A stretch of 64,000 nt of DNA from Bacteroidota bacterium (GTDB taxonomy: Bacteria > Bacteroidota > Bacteroidia > Chitinophagales > Saprospiraceae), in the NCBI GenBank assembly GCA_030147525.1, contig JASBVF010000056.1:310001-374000 (forward strand), written 5' to 3'. The notes below the pieces were generated by a model, which saw only the letters and a list, made by a program, of their open reading frames with translations, ran no database searches and was not told the DNA's origin. Of the stretch, positions 34,010-43,133 are shown piece by piece. The translations under genes and the position numbers were made by a program. Each line of letters begins with the position of its first letter. Position 1 is the first letter of the stretch.

Positions 34010-35098
34010 CTATCGGATTTCGCCCACCTCCTCGATCACCGTTTTCCGGGGAAACATGCTTTCCTCCAGTTTTACAGGATCTTCTACGAGTTGGTAGAAC
34101 TCATCCAGATAGTTGATCATTTCTTCACGTGTATCCTCATTCAGATACTTGAATTTTAGAATCAGCTGATACAGCGTTGACTTTTTACTTTTAAAATAAC
34201 TGATCGTGGAATAAACTTCTTCCGTTGAATCTGAATACCCCATGAAAACCCGTTGGTTGACGCTAAGCTGACCGAGATCCACATTTGGCCTTGCGTAAGG
34301 AGCCCCAACCAATGCTGAAAAATCAAAATCGTAAGGCACGGGGATCAGCTTTTCATCCCCGATTCTTAGCAACTTCAGGTTGCGAGTCATCTGCACATTC
34401 CAATCCGTATTGCCAATCATGAACTGAAAGACGGAAGCCATACGCTCATGAGTTGGTTGCAATGCATCTTTTTGTTGTCCCATGCATTCACAAACCTGCC
34501 CGCCTCTGCGAAATTCGAGTTCTTCCACATCTTCAATCAGAAAACCCCACCGGGTCATTTTTTTACCCTTGCCGCTGCTGTCCACGTAAGTAATTTTGGC
34601 CAATTGAACCCGGAAACTCATGGGAGTCAGTTCATTATACATTTTATAGACCAGGTATTCCCTCATGAGCAGACTGTTTCCCTGAACTTTATCGTCGAGG
34701 CAATGCGTCACCAGCTTCAATTCGTTCATGTGACTGAGGCCATTCTCCTCCAGTTCTTTTTTTGAAAACTTCAACTTCAACGGTGGGAAGTCGCAGGTTC
34801 GGCGGCGAAACTTTCCTCTGGGCTTCACTTTCACCCCGTAGGAATGCTTCACTCCTTCTTCATCCTGAAAGGAAAATCCGCCTTCCAAATATTCTTCGGT
34901 GTTGCGGTGACCAATGAGGGAGTCGAAATCAGCAGTGATCGTAATTTTTACTACCTCCTGCCTGTTCAAAACATCAAGAATGCTGTTCGTAAAGTCAGGT
35001 GTGCTGGCAGAAACCGAAGTTTGACAAACCAGTGAATACAGTAAGATTGCGGCATAAAATGCCATGGTGGTTTTACTTAGCCGGGCGATCATAGACAA
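34010..35098 (-). CDS. CotH-kinase-like secreted protein
   Basis: The 362-residue protein has a signal-like N-terminus (MAFYAAILLYSLVCQ). Its body resembles the CotH protein-kinase-like fold: YGVKVKPRGKFRRRTCDFPPLKLKF, then HMNELKLVTHCLDD with LLMREYLVYKMYNEL, RWGFLIEDVEELEFRRG, IGNTDWNVQMTRNLKLL (a possible catalytic-loop equivalent) and IPVPYDFDFSALV (an Asp pair near a metal site). CotH kinases phosphorylate secreted proteins. This protein keeps the general layout, but activity is unproven. It lies between the amidohydrolase and lpxK genes on the minus strand. A -7-like box lies 28 bp upstream. Confidence 0.65.
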   Translation of the reverse strand: MSMIARLSKTTMAFYAAILLYSLVCQTSVSASTPDFTNSILDVLNRQEVVKITITADFDSLIGHRNTEEYLEGGFSFQDEEGVKHSYGVKVKPRGKFRRRTCDFPPLKLKFSKKELEENGLSHMNELKLVTHCLDDKVQGNSLLMREYLVYKMYNELTPMSFRVQLAKITYVDSSGKGKKMTRWGFLIEDVEELEFRRGGQVCECMGQQKDALQPTHERMASVFQFMIGNTDWNVQMTRNLKLLRIGDEKLIPVPYDFDFSALVGAPYARPNVDLGQLSVNQRVFMGYSDSTEEVYSTISYFKSKKSTLYQLILKFKYLNEDTREEMINYLDEFYQLVEDPVKLEESMFPRKTVIEEVGEIR

Positions 35099-35125
35099 AT
35101 GGTTTTAAAGTCTTAAAAACAAGCT

Positions 35126-35133
35126 CAAATCTA
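35126..35133 (-). promoter_or_regulatory. Putative promoter -7 box for the CotH-like gene
   Basis: On the minus strand this reads TAGATTTG (TAnnTTTG), 27 bp upstream of the ATG. The rest of the 340-bp gap up to lpxK (35134-35438) holds no further feature that I can support. Confidence 0.45.
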
Positions 35134-35438
35134 CAGGCTAACAGGACGATCGATCAAGTTTTATAGACCAGCGCACAAATATCATCGGTGATCTGGGGGC
35201 AAAAACAGTCTTTCGGCCAAAAGGTTCGAAATATAGTTTGGAATTGGCAGATAATTTTATCACAATTCAAAATTATCTTTTGAACAAATAACAATCTCGC
35301 CACGAGTGCGGACCTCTGAGGCATTCTTTAAAAAGTCATAACACTTGTTCGAAATGATTATAAAGTTGACGGCAGGTTGCTCGCAAAAGTTACAGAAAAC
35401 GTTAAGAATGGGTTAAGAATGGGAAAATGTAGGAGTGG

Positions 35439-36506
35439 TCAGGCTTTAAAGTTTAGCAGGAAGGTTTTTACGATTTTGTCAAACCTTTCACCTTCATTGA
35501 AATGAAAATACACCTCTACCGGTAATACCATGACAGGGAATCGCTTTTCCAACAGCCATTTTCGATGGAGTTCAAGGCGCATGGCATCTTTTTCAGTGGT
35601 TAGAATGAGCTTTTTGCTACCGGGCAGGAGGGTGAAAACTTTTTCAATTTCCTCCAGGTCGTCGTCGGTGAAATAATGATGATCCTCATACTCCCGCACC
35701 CGCACGGTTCCCACCGTATCTTCGAGGTAGCTTCGCAGGTAATCTGTATTGGCAATGGCACAGACCAGCAAAACCGATATATCTTCTTGTAAATCAATCC
35801 TGTAGGTGGGATTTAAAATATAATAGGGCTGCAGATAGCGATAGCTGGAAAAGAAAACCTGCTGATGCGAAAACGGATTGATCTCCTGCGTCATCCGAAG
35901 TTTTTCCTCGTCCGTGATGTCATCCGGACATTTTGAAACGACGATCACATCTGCCCGGCGGTAGGCGCTGCGCCACTCCCTGAGCCTGCCCGAAGGCAGC
36001 AGAAAATCTTTGGTAAAAGGCCGGCTGTACTCCGTCAGCAGGATGTTCAGCCCCGGCGTCACGGATCGGTGCTGGAAGGCATCGTCGAGCAACACCACCT
36101 GCGTTTGCGGTTGATCCTGAATCACTTGCGGGATACCGAGCGCCCGGCTTTCGTTCACCGTCACCAGCACGTCAGGGAATTTTCGCTTGAACTGCAACGG
36201 CTCGTCGCCCACCTGCTCCGCAGTACTATTCACCTGCACCACCTGGTGGCCGCTGGTTTTGCGGCGGTACCCCCGGCTCAGTGTCGCCACTTCGAGGTAG
36301 GGCCGCAGCAGCCGGATGAGGTACTCGATGTGCGGCGTCTTTCCCGCCCCGCCGATGCTGAGGTTGCCGACGGAAATGACCGGCAGGTCAAATTTTACAC
36401 TGACCAGCAGTTTTTGACGGTAAAAAAAATCACGCAGGCTCACGCCCAGTCCGTAGAGCAGCGAAAAGGGAATCAGCAGAATGCGTATGATCGGGTCTTG
36501 AAACAC
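35439..36506 (-). CDS. lpxK: Tetraacyldisaccharide 4'-kinase
   Basis: The enzyme adds the 4'-phosphate of lipid A at the inner membrane. A hydrophobic N-terminal helix (ILLIPFSLLYGLGVSL) precedes the P-loop-like motif VGNLSIGGAGKTPHIEYLI. The family segments TLSRGYRRKTSG, DDAFQHRSVTPGLNILLTEYSRPF, PSGRLREWRSAYRRADVIVVSKCP and LTTEKDAMRL follow. The GTG at 36506 gives 355 residues, close to the usual length. The longest open reading starts at a TTG at 36557, but a promoter-like box overlaps that codon and the extra 17 residues are not family-like. Lipid A synthesis confirms a Gram-negative outer membrane. Confidence 0.9.
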   Translation of the reverse strand: MFQDPIIRILLIPFSLLYGLGVSLRDFFYRQKLLVSVKFDLPVISVGNLSIGGAGKTPHIEYLIRLLRPYLEVATLSRGYRRKTSGHQVVQVNSTAEQVGDEPLQFKRKFPDVLVTVNESRALGIPQVIQDQPQTQVVLLDDAFQHRSVTPGLNILLTEYSRPFTKDFLLPSGRLREWRSAYRRADVIVVSKCPDDITDEEKLRMTQEINPFSHQQVFFSSYRYLQPYYILNPTYRIDLQEDISVLLVCAIANTDYLRSYLEDTVGTVRVREYEDHHYFTDDDLEEIEKVFTLLPGSKKLILTTEKDAMRLELHRKWLLEKRFPVMVLPVEVYFHFNEGERFDKIVKTFLLNFKA

Positions 36507-36554
36507 GGGTTTCGGATTGGATGGTTTAGAGGTTGGTCTGCCACCAAAATCAGG

Positions 36555-36562
36555 CAAAGATA
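36555..36562 (-). promoter_or_regulatory. Putative lpxK promoter -7 box
   Basis: On the minus strand this reads TATCTTTG (TAnnTTTG), 48 bp upstream of the GTG at 36506. It overlaps the alternative TTG start, which argues for the GTG. Confidence 0.45.
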
Positions 36563-36651
36563 ATTTTTACACTCTCATGGCGTATCACCGCTTTGCAACA
36601 ACATGAAAGTAAAGTTTTACTTGATTTCAAGTCACTTGTTTCAATCTTGCG

Positions 36652-39600
36652 TCAATCATTTTTTGATTTCAGCTTCATTATTATCTCTTCCTGCACGTAA
36701 AACGCATACAAAGCGACATCCTTATTCTGCCCATTCACGCGCCGGCGGTCCTGACCGAGGTAAGCTATCTTTAAATTTTTTCCATCCATCTCAAAAGTAA
36801 TTTCTTCCCCTTTTTCCATAGCTCGCAACGAGACCGCCGGAACGTTCCGTTGTTCTACCCCCATATCTTTTTCGATTGAAAAAGTCGCTTTATTATCCCT
36901 CGAAAGCTGTTCAAGTATAATTTTATACTCATACCCGTCAAGCGATAAGGTGTCAAAAAAGTCTCTGTTTTTGAGAATGCGGGGCTCCGCCACAAAGTTA
37001 TTTTTCACCAGGTTCCATACCAGTTCACTGGGCGGATTCTCAACAACAGGTGGCTTGTCTATAGTTGGGCACCCTCCGTTTTCATCGACCCCGGCAACAT
37101 CCGGACATTTATCCCTGTCATCCGGAATACCGTCTCCGTCTCTGTCAGCAATCGTTTGTTGAGTATTTTGCCCGGTTGGTACAGGTTTTATAATATTTAT
37201 CTCCACCCGCCGGTTTGCGGCACGTCCCTGCTCCGTCGTATTAGGTTTTGCCGGTTGCGATTCCCCCTTGCCGATAGTTGTCAGGCGCTCCCGGGAAATA
37301 CCCTGGTCAGCCAGGTAACTGGCGACGGCCTGCGCCAATCGCTGTGAAATTTGCAGATTGTAAGACTCCGTTCCCTGGCTGTCTGTGTGTCCGGTGAGTT
37401 CCAGCTTCCAGTCAGGGTTGCGGTCTAACTCTTTACTTAGTTTGGTCAACACCTGCCGGGCATCCGTCCGCAACGAAATTTTATCCAGATCAAAATAAAT
37501 GACGGAAGTGGTCGACGGTAAAACAGTGACCTTTTCAGTCTCAGGCTCCATGCCTACTGAAAAAAGCAGATTATCACTCCCAGGTGTGAAGGTTTGCCCC
37601 CTCAGCGGTTCATACCCGCTTTTTTCAAAATTAAAACGCTGCTGCACCCCCACAAGCATTTCCACTTCCAGCATGCCGTCCGGGCGGGTCCTGCCGGTGA
37701 AATCGCCCATCGTGACGCTCACACCGCTGAGCGGATTTCCCGTTTTTTTATCTTGCACAAGCACGATCGCCTGCACCCGGTTTTTTGCTTCCCGCCCAAT
37801 CAGCAGCGAATGCAGGTGCGGCAAGTCGAGGTTGTTGAAATATTGGCCCTCAGTAGCCTCCAGCAAGCGGTCACGGTACACAGTCGCCGAGTCGAAGTTT
37901 TGATGATAAAAATCCGAAAGGCCGGCGCCGTGCCAGGCCTCGAGTCGCACGCTGTCGAAATCCATTGCAAGTTCAAAACTAATCCTCGCCGAATTCAAAA
38001 TCTGCCCGGCCACCTCCGCAGGCAGCGAGTCCGCCACATCGTGGTAGTAATTATAAAAAGTCTTGCCGCTGTTGAAATGAAATTTCCCCAGATTCGCCTT
38101 CGCCAATTCGTAAGCAGGGTCAAGCTCCGTTGCTCGTTTGAGAAAGGCCCATGAAGATTCAATAGCCCGATTTTTTTCGGTCGTGTCAGGGGTAGCTCCG
38201 GCAAAGTTATATGCCTCCACGCCCAGATTGTTGTAGATCACGGCACTGTCCGCAAAGCATTCTTTTTTCAAAAAACCGGCGGCCAAATATGCCTCTTGGC
38301 AATCTTTTGACGGTTCGGATTTTACACCAGCCAGCCTGGCCAGCGTTTCCGTACCACCGTAATCCCAGGTAAATAAAAAAATGACCAGCCACAGCACCGT
38401 GACTGCACCTGCCAGCCAGAAGTTTTCGGTAAAAAACGGCTTCTCCGGCAGCTCCGGCTTTGGTTTATTTTCTTCCAAAAACTGCTGAATGTCGGGCGTT
38501 TGCGGAGCAGCTTTCACCATCTTTGAAAGTTGGCTCGTTTCAACCAAACCACCCTGCGCCACTTGCCGTTCCAATGTTTGATTTAGCTCCGCAACGTGCC
38601 TCGGAGTCAGCAGTTTCAAACCCTGTAACTGGCGAATAATGGCCTGCGTCTCCGGATTCTCCGGTGCAAGTGCAAAATTTTGCACCGCCAGGTTGATCTG
38701 CTGCTCCTGGTTTGCGTGGCTGCCCTGCACCAGCGTTTCGACGGCCTGCAACTCGGCCTGTACCGCCTCCCGTGCGATGCGCTCAGTGGCAGGATCAAGT
38801 TCCGAAAGCAACTCCTTACGCAGGCGGGGCGAAAGGTCACCCGTTTGCAGCCAGGGTATGCGACTGAGGATGAGGAGGTTATCGTAGTTAACGCCGATCC
38901 GGGGATCAGCGGAACCGAGGGCGTGCCCAATGGCCAACGTGATATTCCAGTCGGGTTTCGGGTAAACGGCCAGGGCGCAGAGCCAGCGATACAGCGCCGG
39001 ATGATTTTTTAAATAATCCCGGTGATCGGCGGCAGTGCGCCAGCGGCGGTAATTTACGTCGGGTTCCACCCTGCCTTCAAGCAAGCGTTCACACCAGGCG
39101 GCGTAAGTCGGCAGGTCTTCTTCCTCCATGCCTCGTTCGAGAAATTTGATGGCTTCGCCAATGCCCTCCGTATCGCTGGGGAAGACGGCGAAAAGGCCAT
39201 GCAACGCACCTTCCCGGTACGTCCACGATACCACAGGCATGGGCGTGAGCAGTAGCCGATGCTTCCATTGCCGGAAAAAGCCGGTGATTTCCGGTTTTGT
39301 CCGGGGCCGGTCGATGGCATTCGGATCGAGCATGGCGTGGGCATTGCCCAGCACAATCAGGCGGTGGTAAGGGTAGAGCCGCCGAAGTTGCTCGGGCAGC
39401 AAACCGTCCGGATGCTGATCGTTCCAGAAGCGGATGGGCTCTGTTTTAAAATAAAAAACCTCGCCCAACACCTCCCGGTGTCGCAGGAAATTGACCAAAA
39501 AACGGTAAAGATTTGACTGATGGCTGCCGTAGGCCTGCTCGTCCACGAGAAACAAATATTCCGTTGGCACTGAGTCTGTCCGGGTGATGAGTTGCGGAAA

Positions 39601-40797
39601 TCCGCCATCGGCAATTGTCCGTTTAACAGAGGTTGGCACATCCATATTTTTCCGGAGGCCCTCCTGCCGCCTGCGCAGCACATCGGCGAGGCGGTAGAGT
39701 TCACGCTCCACCCGCACGTAGCCCTCCTGCGAACGGAAGGGGATGAAATACGGCCCCTTGTCAACGGCCTTGAATCGCTCGGCAGCGGCCGTTAGGTCTT
39801 CGCCCTCTTCGGGAAGGGGAGGTGGCTTTCGCAAAGCCCATTTCACCCAAAACCAGAGCATGGTGAGGCCCAACAAGCCAAGTAAGATCCAGGTGCCCCA
39901 GGAGAAATTGACGACCGGGGCAACTGCGTCCAACTCAAGCGTTTTGGCAGCAAGTACGGCTACATCCTGCCCGACGGAAATACGGTGCTCCAGCGTTTTT
40001 TCACAAAAACCCTCCACGCCGGGACGGGTTGCTGTGAAGGTCACGTTGAAAGTCCGGGAATCACCGAAGCGGTGCTTTGCCTTGGCTCCTGCGGCTGTTG
40101 AACCGTCGTCAAAATTCCATTCGAGCGTCAGTCCCGCAGTGTCGGGCAGCAGTGCTTCGAAACTCACTTCAGTGTTCAGACGGGTTTCCCGCTGAGCGAT
40201 GATGCTGTCCACCACGGGCATTTCAGCACATAAAATGCGGAAGGATTTTTCGTGCGTTTTGGGCTCACCGGTTTTTTTATCGATGTCGTTCAGGGCAGTC
40301 AGCCGGACCTGTTTGTCGGGGCTGGCGCCCATTTTTTTGATCAAAAAAGTCAGGTGAAACGAATCCCCTTCGACGTACTCCGGCTCTTTGGTTTTGACAT
40401 CGATGATTTCCCAGCGCATAGCAGTCGAGTCCACGTTTTTCGAGCCATTTAAAAACCTGATGGCCTCCCCTACCTTCACCGTGGGCGGATGTTGAAAAAC
40501 GACATCCGGAACCTGTTCTTTTTGAATCAGCTTCCAAATCCCCCACCCCATCCCGACGAGCAGCAAGGCCGGCAGTATCCAGCGCACCCAATCCGGCTGA
40601 TGTTGCCACCACGAGTCATGGGTGGGTGATTCCGGCACATCCCACGGTCGGCTCACTTCCTCCCAATACCGGTCGAACAGTTCGTAAAACCGCTCCTGGT
40701 CAGCCCTGCTGTGGGCGATGAGCGGGCAGAGCAGAGTTTTCAGTTTTTCGGGTTCCTTCAAATTGGCAGTACCGAGGCCGTCAAGCAGCCGCAGCAC
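36652..40797 (-). CDS. Three-span envelope protein: PKD, degenerate vWA, TPR, OmpA and TSP3 domains
   Basis: The 1381 residues read in order as follows. A short helical region is followed by TM1 (about 73-91), a PKD-like Ig domain (about 208-275; LEWNFDDGSTAAGAKAKHRF) and TM2 (301-321). Next comes a vWA-like domain (about 405-545; EYLFLVDEQAYGSHQSNLYRFL, YPYHRLIVLGNAHAML) that lacks the DxSxS metal motif. A helical region, TM3 (793-811) and TPR-like repeats (850-985) follow. Then come a carboxypeptidase-regulatory-like Ig domain (1007-1065), an OmpA peptidoglycan-binding domain (1095-1203; LTGHTDSQG, NRRVEI), a TSP3 repeat (DRDGDGIPDDRDKCPD) and an unrecognised 135-residue end. By topology the vWA part is cytoplasmic and the OmpA part periplasmic. 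It follows MoxR and EAD/iSTAND genes on the same strand. The first standard start is a GTG at 40797, but family-like codons (FLQRLELADFYISPADRLR) extend about 20 residues further upstream without any ATG, GTG or TTG. Confidence 0.82.
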   Translation of the reverse strand: MLRLLDGLGTANLKEPEKLKTLLCPLIAHSRADQERFYELFDRYWEEVSRPWDVPESPTHDSWWQHQPDWVRWILPALLLVGMGWGIWKLIQKEQVPDVVFQHPPTVKVGEAIRFLNGSKNVDSTAMRWEIIDVKTKEPEYVEGDSFHLTFLIKKMGASPDKQVRLTALNDIDKKTGEPKTHEKSFRILCAEMPVVDSIIAQRETRLNTEVSFEALLPDTAGLTLEWNFDDGSTAAGAKAKHRFGDSRTFNVTFTATRPGVEGFCEKTLEHRISVGQDVAVLAAKTLELDAVAPVVNFSWGTWILLGLLGLTMLWFWVKWALRKPPPLPEEGEDLTAAAERFKAVDKGPYFIPFRSQEGYVRVERELYRLADVLRRRQEGLRKNMDVPTSVKRTIADGGFPQLITRTDSVPTEYLFLVDEQAYGSHQSNLYRFLVNFLRHREVLGEVFYFKTEPIRFWNDQHPDGLLPEQLRRLYPYHRLIVLGNAHAMLDPNAIDRPRTKPEITGFFRQWKHRLLLTPMPVVSWTYREGALHGLFAVFPSDTEGIGEAIKFLERGMEEEDLPTYAAWCERLLEGRVEPDVNYRRWRTAADHRDYLKNHPALYRWLCALAVYPKPDWNITLAIGHALGSADPRIGVNYDNLLILSRIPWLQTGDLSPRLRKELLSELDPATERIAREAVQAELQAVETLVQGSHANQEQQINLAVQNFALAPENPETQAIIRQLQGLKLLTPRHVAELNQTLERQVAQGGLVETSQLSKMVKAAPQTPDIQQFLEENKPKPELPEKPFFTENFWLAGAVTVLWLVIFLFTWDYGGTETLARLAGVKSEPSKDCQEAYLAAGFLKKECFADSAVIYNNLGVEAYNFAGATPDTTEKNRAIESSWAFLKRATELDPAYELAKANLGKFHFNSGKTFYNYYHDVADSLPAEVAGQILNSARISFELAMDFDSVRLEAWHGAGLSDFYHQNFDSATVYRDRLLEATEGQYFNNLDLPHLHSLLIGREAKNRVQAIVLVQDKKTGNPLSGVSVTMGDFTGRTRPDGMLEVEMLVGVQQRFNFEKSGYEPLRGQTFTPGSDNLLFSVGMEPETEKVTVLPSTTSVIYFDLDKISLRTDARQVLTKLSKELDRNPDWKLELTGHTDSQGTESYNLQISQRLAQAVASYLADQGISRERLTTIGKGESQPAKPNTTEQGRAANRRVEINIIKPVPTGQNTQQTIADRDGDGIPDDRDKCPDVAGVDENGGCPTIDKPPVVENPPSELVWNLVKNNFVAEPRILKNRDFFDTLSLDGYEYKIILEQLSRDNKATFSIEKDMGVEQRNVPAVSLRAMEKGEEITFEMDGKNLKIAYLGQDRRRVNGQNKDVALYAFYVQEEIIMKLKSKND

Positions 40798-40861
40798 CCG
40801 CAGCCGGTCGGCGGGGCTGATGTAAAAATCCGCCAGTTCCAGCCGTTGGAGGAAGGAATCG

Positions 40862-40961
40862 AGGGGGAAGGTGATATTTGATGATTGTTTGATTGTTGAG
40901 AATGTTTGATTGTTGGGATTGTTTGATCGTTGTCACACCGAATAACAATCCAGCAATCCAG
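40862..40961. repeat. Iterated-word element D (TTGATTGTT word) at the 5' end of the large envelope gene
   Basis: TTGATTGTT-like words repeat from about 40875 to 40933. Partial complements (AACAATCC, AGCAATCCAG) follow at 40944-40961. It fills the gap after the MoxR stop and runs into the start-less 5' end of the 1381-residue gene. Confidence 0.65.
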
Positions 40962-40966
40962 CCATT

Positions 40967-41911
40967 TTAAAAAACGCCCTTCACCGCCTCCAAATCCTCC
41001 CTCGTTTTCACCAAAATCGAAAGATTGTCGAGCATTTGCTGGCGCTGTTTGGCTTCGCTGACTTCCATGAAATTCTGCACTTCTAGGATACGCAGCCAAG
41101 CGATTAACTCTGCGGTGGCCGGGGCTTTCCGCACCGAACGTTTGCGAATGGCGCCGAATTTTTCGATCAGCATGTCCATCATTTCATCGGTGAATTTGGT
41201 GCTGCTGCCGAGTTGCGTTTTCACGATTTCTTTCAGCAACGCCGCATCCGGGAACGGGATGTGGTAAAAAACGCAGCGGCGCAGAAACGGGTCTGGCAGG
41301 TTTTTCTCCGAGTTGCTGGTCATGATGACCATGATGTTCCGGTCGTCTGATTTTTTGATCAGGTAATTATCCTGCTCCTTCATGTGGAAGCGATAGTTTT
41401 CAATTTCGTACAAAATATCGTTGGTAAAATCCCGGGGCGCTTTGTCGATTTCATCGATCAACACCACAGAGCTTTGTGGTTTTTCCGGCAGCGGCGTACT
41501 GAATTTCGAGCCATCCACACCGCCGGGATTGGTGAAAGCGATGGCCTTGCCGAGCGCCTGGAGTTCAATAAAATCGGCGGTGTGCATCGCTTTTTGCCCG
41601 TTAGCCGATTTGATATTTGCTTCCTGGAAATGCGACAGCGCATCGTAGGTATAAAACAGATCCCGTGCAGCCGAGGTGGTCTTTGTATTGAAAATCAGTG
41701 GTTTGTCGCCGAAGTCAGAGCCTGGCAACTGCGAAAGGTCGAGCGCCACTTTTTGCGCCAGCTTTGTTTTGCCGGTGCCCGGTTCGCCCGTCAACAGCAG
41801 CGGCTGGCCGAGGGCAATGGCCACTTCAACGGCATTTTTCAGAGCCTCGTGCAGGATGTAGTCTTGCGGGCGGAAGGGTTGGGCGATGCGAGGGTGGAGT
41901 TTGATTTGCAT
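40967..41911 (-). CDS. MoxR-family AAA+ ATPase
   Basis: The 314-residue AAA+ protein has Walker A GEPGTGKT at 42-49, Walker B LIDEID at 151-156, sensor 1 IMTSNSEKNLPDPFLRRC, and the arginine finger implied by FLRRC. MoxR ATPases typically work with vWA-domain proteins to remodel or activate partners. Here the downstream gene encodes a large protein with a degenerate vWA-like domain, and the upstream gene an EAD/iSTAND-like protein. It begins 71 bp after the iSTAND gene, with repeat element E filling that gap. The C-terminal lid (LRILEVQNFMEVSEAKQRQQML) is complete. Confidence 0.9.
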   Translation of the reverse strand: MQIKLHPRIAQPFRPQDYILHEALKNAVEVAIALGQPLLLTGEPGTGKTKLAQKVALDLSQLPGSDFGDKPLIFNTKTTSAARDLFYTYDALSHFQEANIKSANGQKAMHTADFIELQALGKAIAFTNPGGVDGSKFSTPLPEKPQSSVVLIDEIDKAPRDFTNDILYEIENYRFHMKEQDNYLIKKSDDRNIMVIMTSNSEKNLPDPFLRRCVFYHIPFPDAALLKEIVKTQLGSSTKFTDEMMDMLIEKFGAIRKRSVRKAPATAELIAWLRILEVQNFMEVSEAKQRQQMLDNLSILVKTREDLEAVKGVF

Positions 41912-41914
41912 GTT

Positions 41915-41987
41915 TTAAGGATTGAAGGATTGAAGGATAGGAGGATTGAAGGGTTGACACCCCACACTCCGGTTTTTCAATCCTAAA
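41915..41987. repeat. Iterated-word element E (GGATTGAA word)
   Basis: GGATTGAA and variants repeat from 41919 to 41956. A single complementary copy (TTCAATCC) lies at 41976-41983. The element fills the gap between the iSTAND-like and MoxR genes and reaches the stop codon of the former. Confidence 0.75.
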
Positions 41988-43071
41988 AAAACTTACTGTT
42001 ATAATTGTCAATCAATTTTTTCAACCTGATTTCTACATTTTCCATTTCAAATTCATCGGCATCGCCGAAGTGCTGCTGCCGCAGGTTTTTCAACTCACCT
42101 GCCGACGGGGCAATAAAACGGTAGCGGCTGAACCAGGCGCCGATGTCCCGCATTTTCACACTGTTCAACTCCGGCAAGGCCCGTACATGCTGGCTTTGAC
42201 TGATCACAGCCTCTACCTCCTGCTCGATTTCAGCGTCGTCTTCCTCGTAAATAATGGCGAAGAAAAACAGGTAAGCCGGGCTGTCCTTCGGCAGTTCTGC
42301 ATTGCAAAATTCATTGATAAACCAACGGGTAACGGCAGGTGTGATTTCCTTGTCCCAGTCCCACTGGCTGACCCCGGCAAAAACGCATACGAAATCATTT
42401 TCACAGAGTCCCTGCAAAATGGGGCTGTTCTGACGGAGCCAGGCCAGGTTCTTGGTGGTCAGCGGCTCGTGGTCGTTGACCCGGACGGAGAGGGCAGCGA
42501 AGAGATCTTTTAAAATATTTTGCTTGTAAACCTCCGGGTCGCCGCATTGCCCCAGCGTGATTTCCACCTGCAAAGATTTGCAGCCGGACTCCAGGCCGGG
42601 GTTGAGGTAGTCCCGCAACTTGCCCTCCAGGTCGTAAGCGATGCGTTTGAACATGCCGCTGTGGGACTGCACATCCATGCCGTAGAGGTAGAAAAAATGG
42701 ACTTTGGTATCTCGTTTTTCCGCAAAAAACTGTTGAAACCGATCGCTTTGATCCACCCGGTCGCAGGTGTGGCAGTGATAGTCGTGGAGGGAGATTTGAC
42801 CCTCTTCGCCGGTCTCCGCCTTCAGGTCGGAAGGTTGGAGGGTGTCGATGATGAGTAGCAATGCCTGCGTGATCCGGTTAACAACGAGGTCGGTATCAGG
42901 TTTGGAGACACGGCCACCGAGCCACTCCCGCTGACAGTTGTTGTACTGGACTTCGAGGCTTAGAATTTCATTGAAATGAATACTGGAAGACTGTACCCGC
43001 TCCTTCAACTGCCGGAACAGTTGAGGCATATCTTCTGCTAATTCTTTGAGTAGCTTTTTCAGATCTTCCAT
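41983..43071 (-). CDS. EAD11-like / inactive-STAND-like protein
   Basis: Residues 1-80 match the effector-associated domain 11 pattern: NEILSLEVQYNNCQREWLGG, then NRITQALLLIIDTL. Effector-associated domains are adaptor modules that pair components of predicted bacterial conflict systems. Residues about 95-340 begin with HTCDRVDQSDRFQQFF, then HFFYLYGMDVQSHSGMFKRIAYDLEG. This has the layout of a STAND NTPase P-loop segment but no GxxxxGK(S/T), as expected of iSTAND domains in MoxR-vWA-linked systems. No toxin or effector domain is seen on this protein. It lies upstream of MoxR and the vWA/OmpA gene on the same strand. The domain naming is from memory of the family patterns, not a search. Confidence 0.65.
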   Translation of the reverse strand: MEDLKKLLKELAEDMPQLFRQLKERVQSSSIHFNEILSLEVQYNNCQREWLGGRVSKPDTDLVVNRITQALLLIIDTLQPSDLKAETGEEGQISLHDYHCHTCDRVDQSDRFQQFFAEKRDTKVHFFYLYGMDVQSHSGMFKRIAYDLEGKLRDYLNPGLESGCKSLQVEITLGQCGDPEVYKQNILKDLFAALSVRVNDHEPLTTKNLAWLRQNSPILQGLCENDFVCVFAGVSQWDWDKEITPAVTRWFINEFCNAELPKDSPAYLFFFAIIYEEDDAEIEQEVEAVISQSQHVRALPELNSVKMRDIGAWFSRYRFIAPSAGELKNLRQQHFGDADEFEMENVEIRLKKLIDNYNSKFF

Positions 43072-43133
43072 GTGAATGTTTTCGCCGGCGGTATTCCATC
43101 GTAATTTATAAAAAAATCAGGAAAAGCAGCTTG

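Noticed and set aside
36652-40797. Gliding or T9SS component such as PorE because of the OmpA and TPR parts
   Set aside because: PorE-type proteins are lipoproteins of about 500 residues without vWA-like or PKD parts and without a MoxR neighbour.
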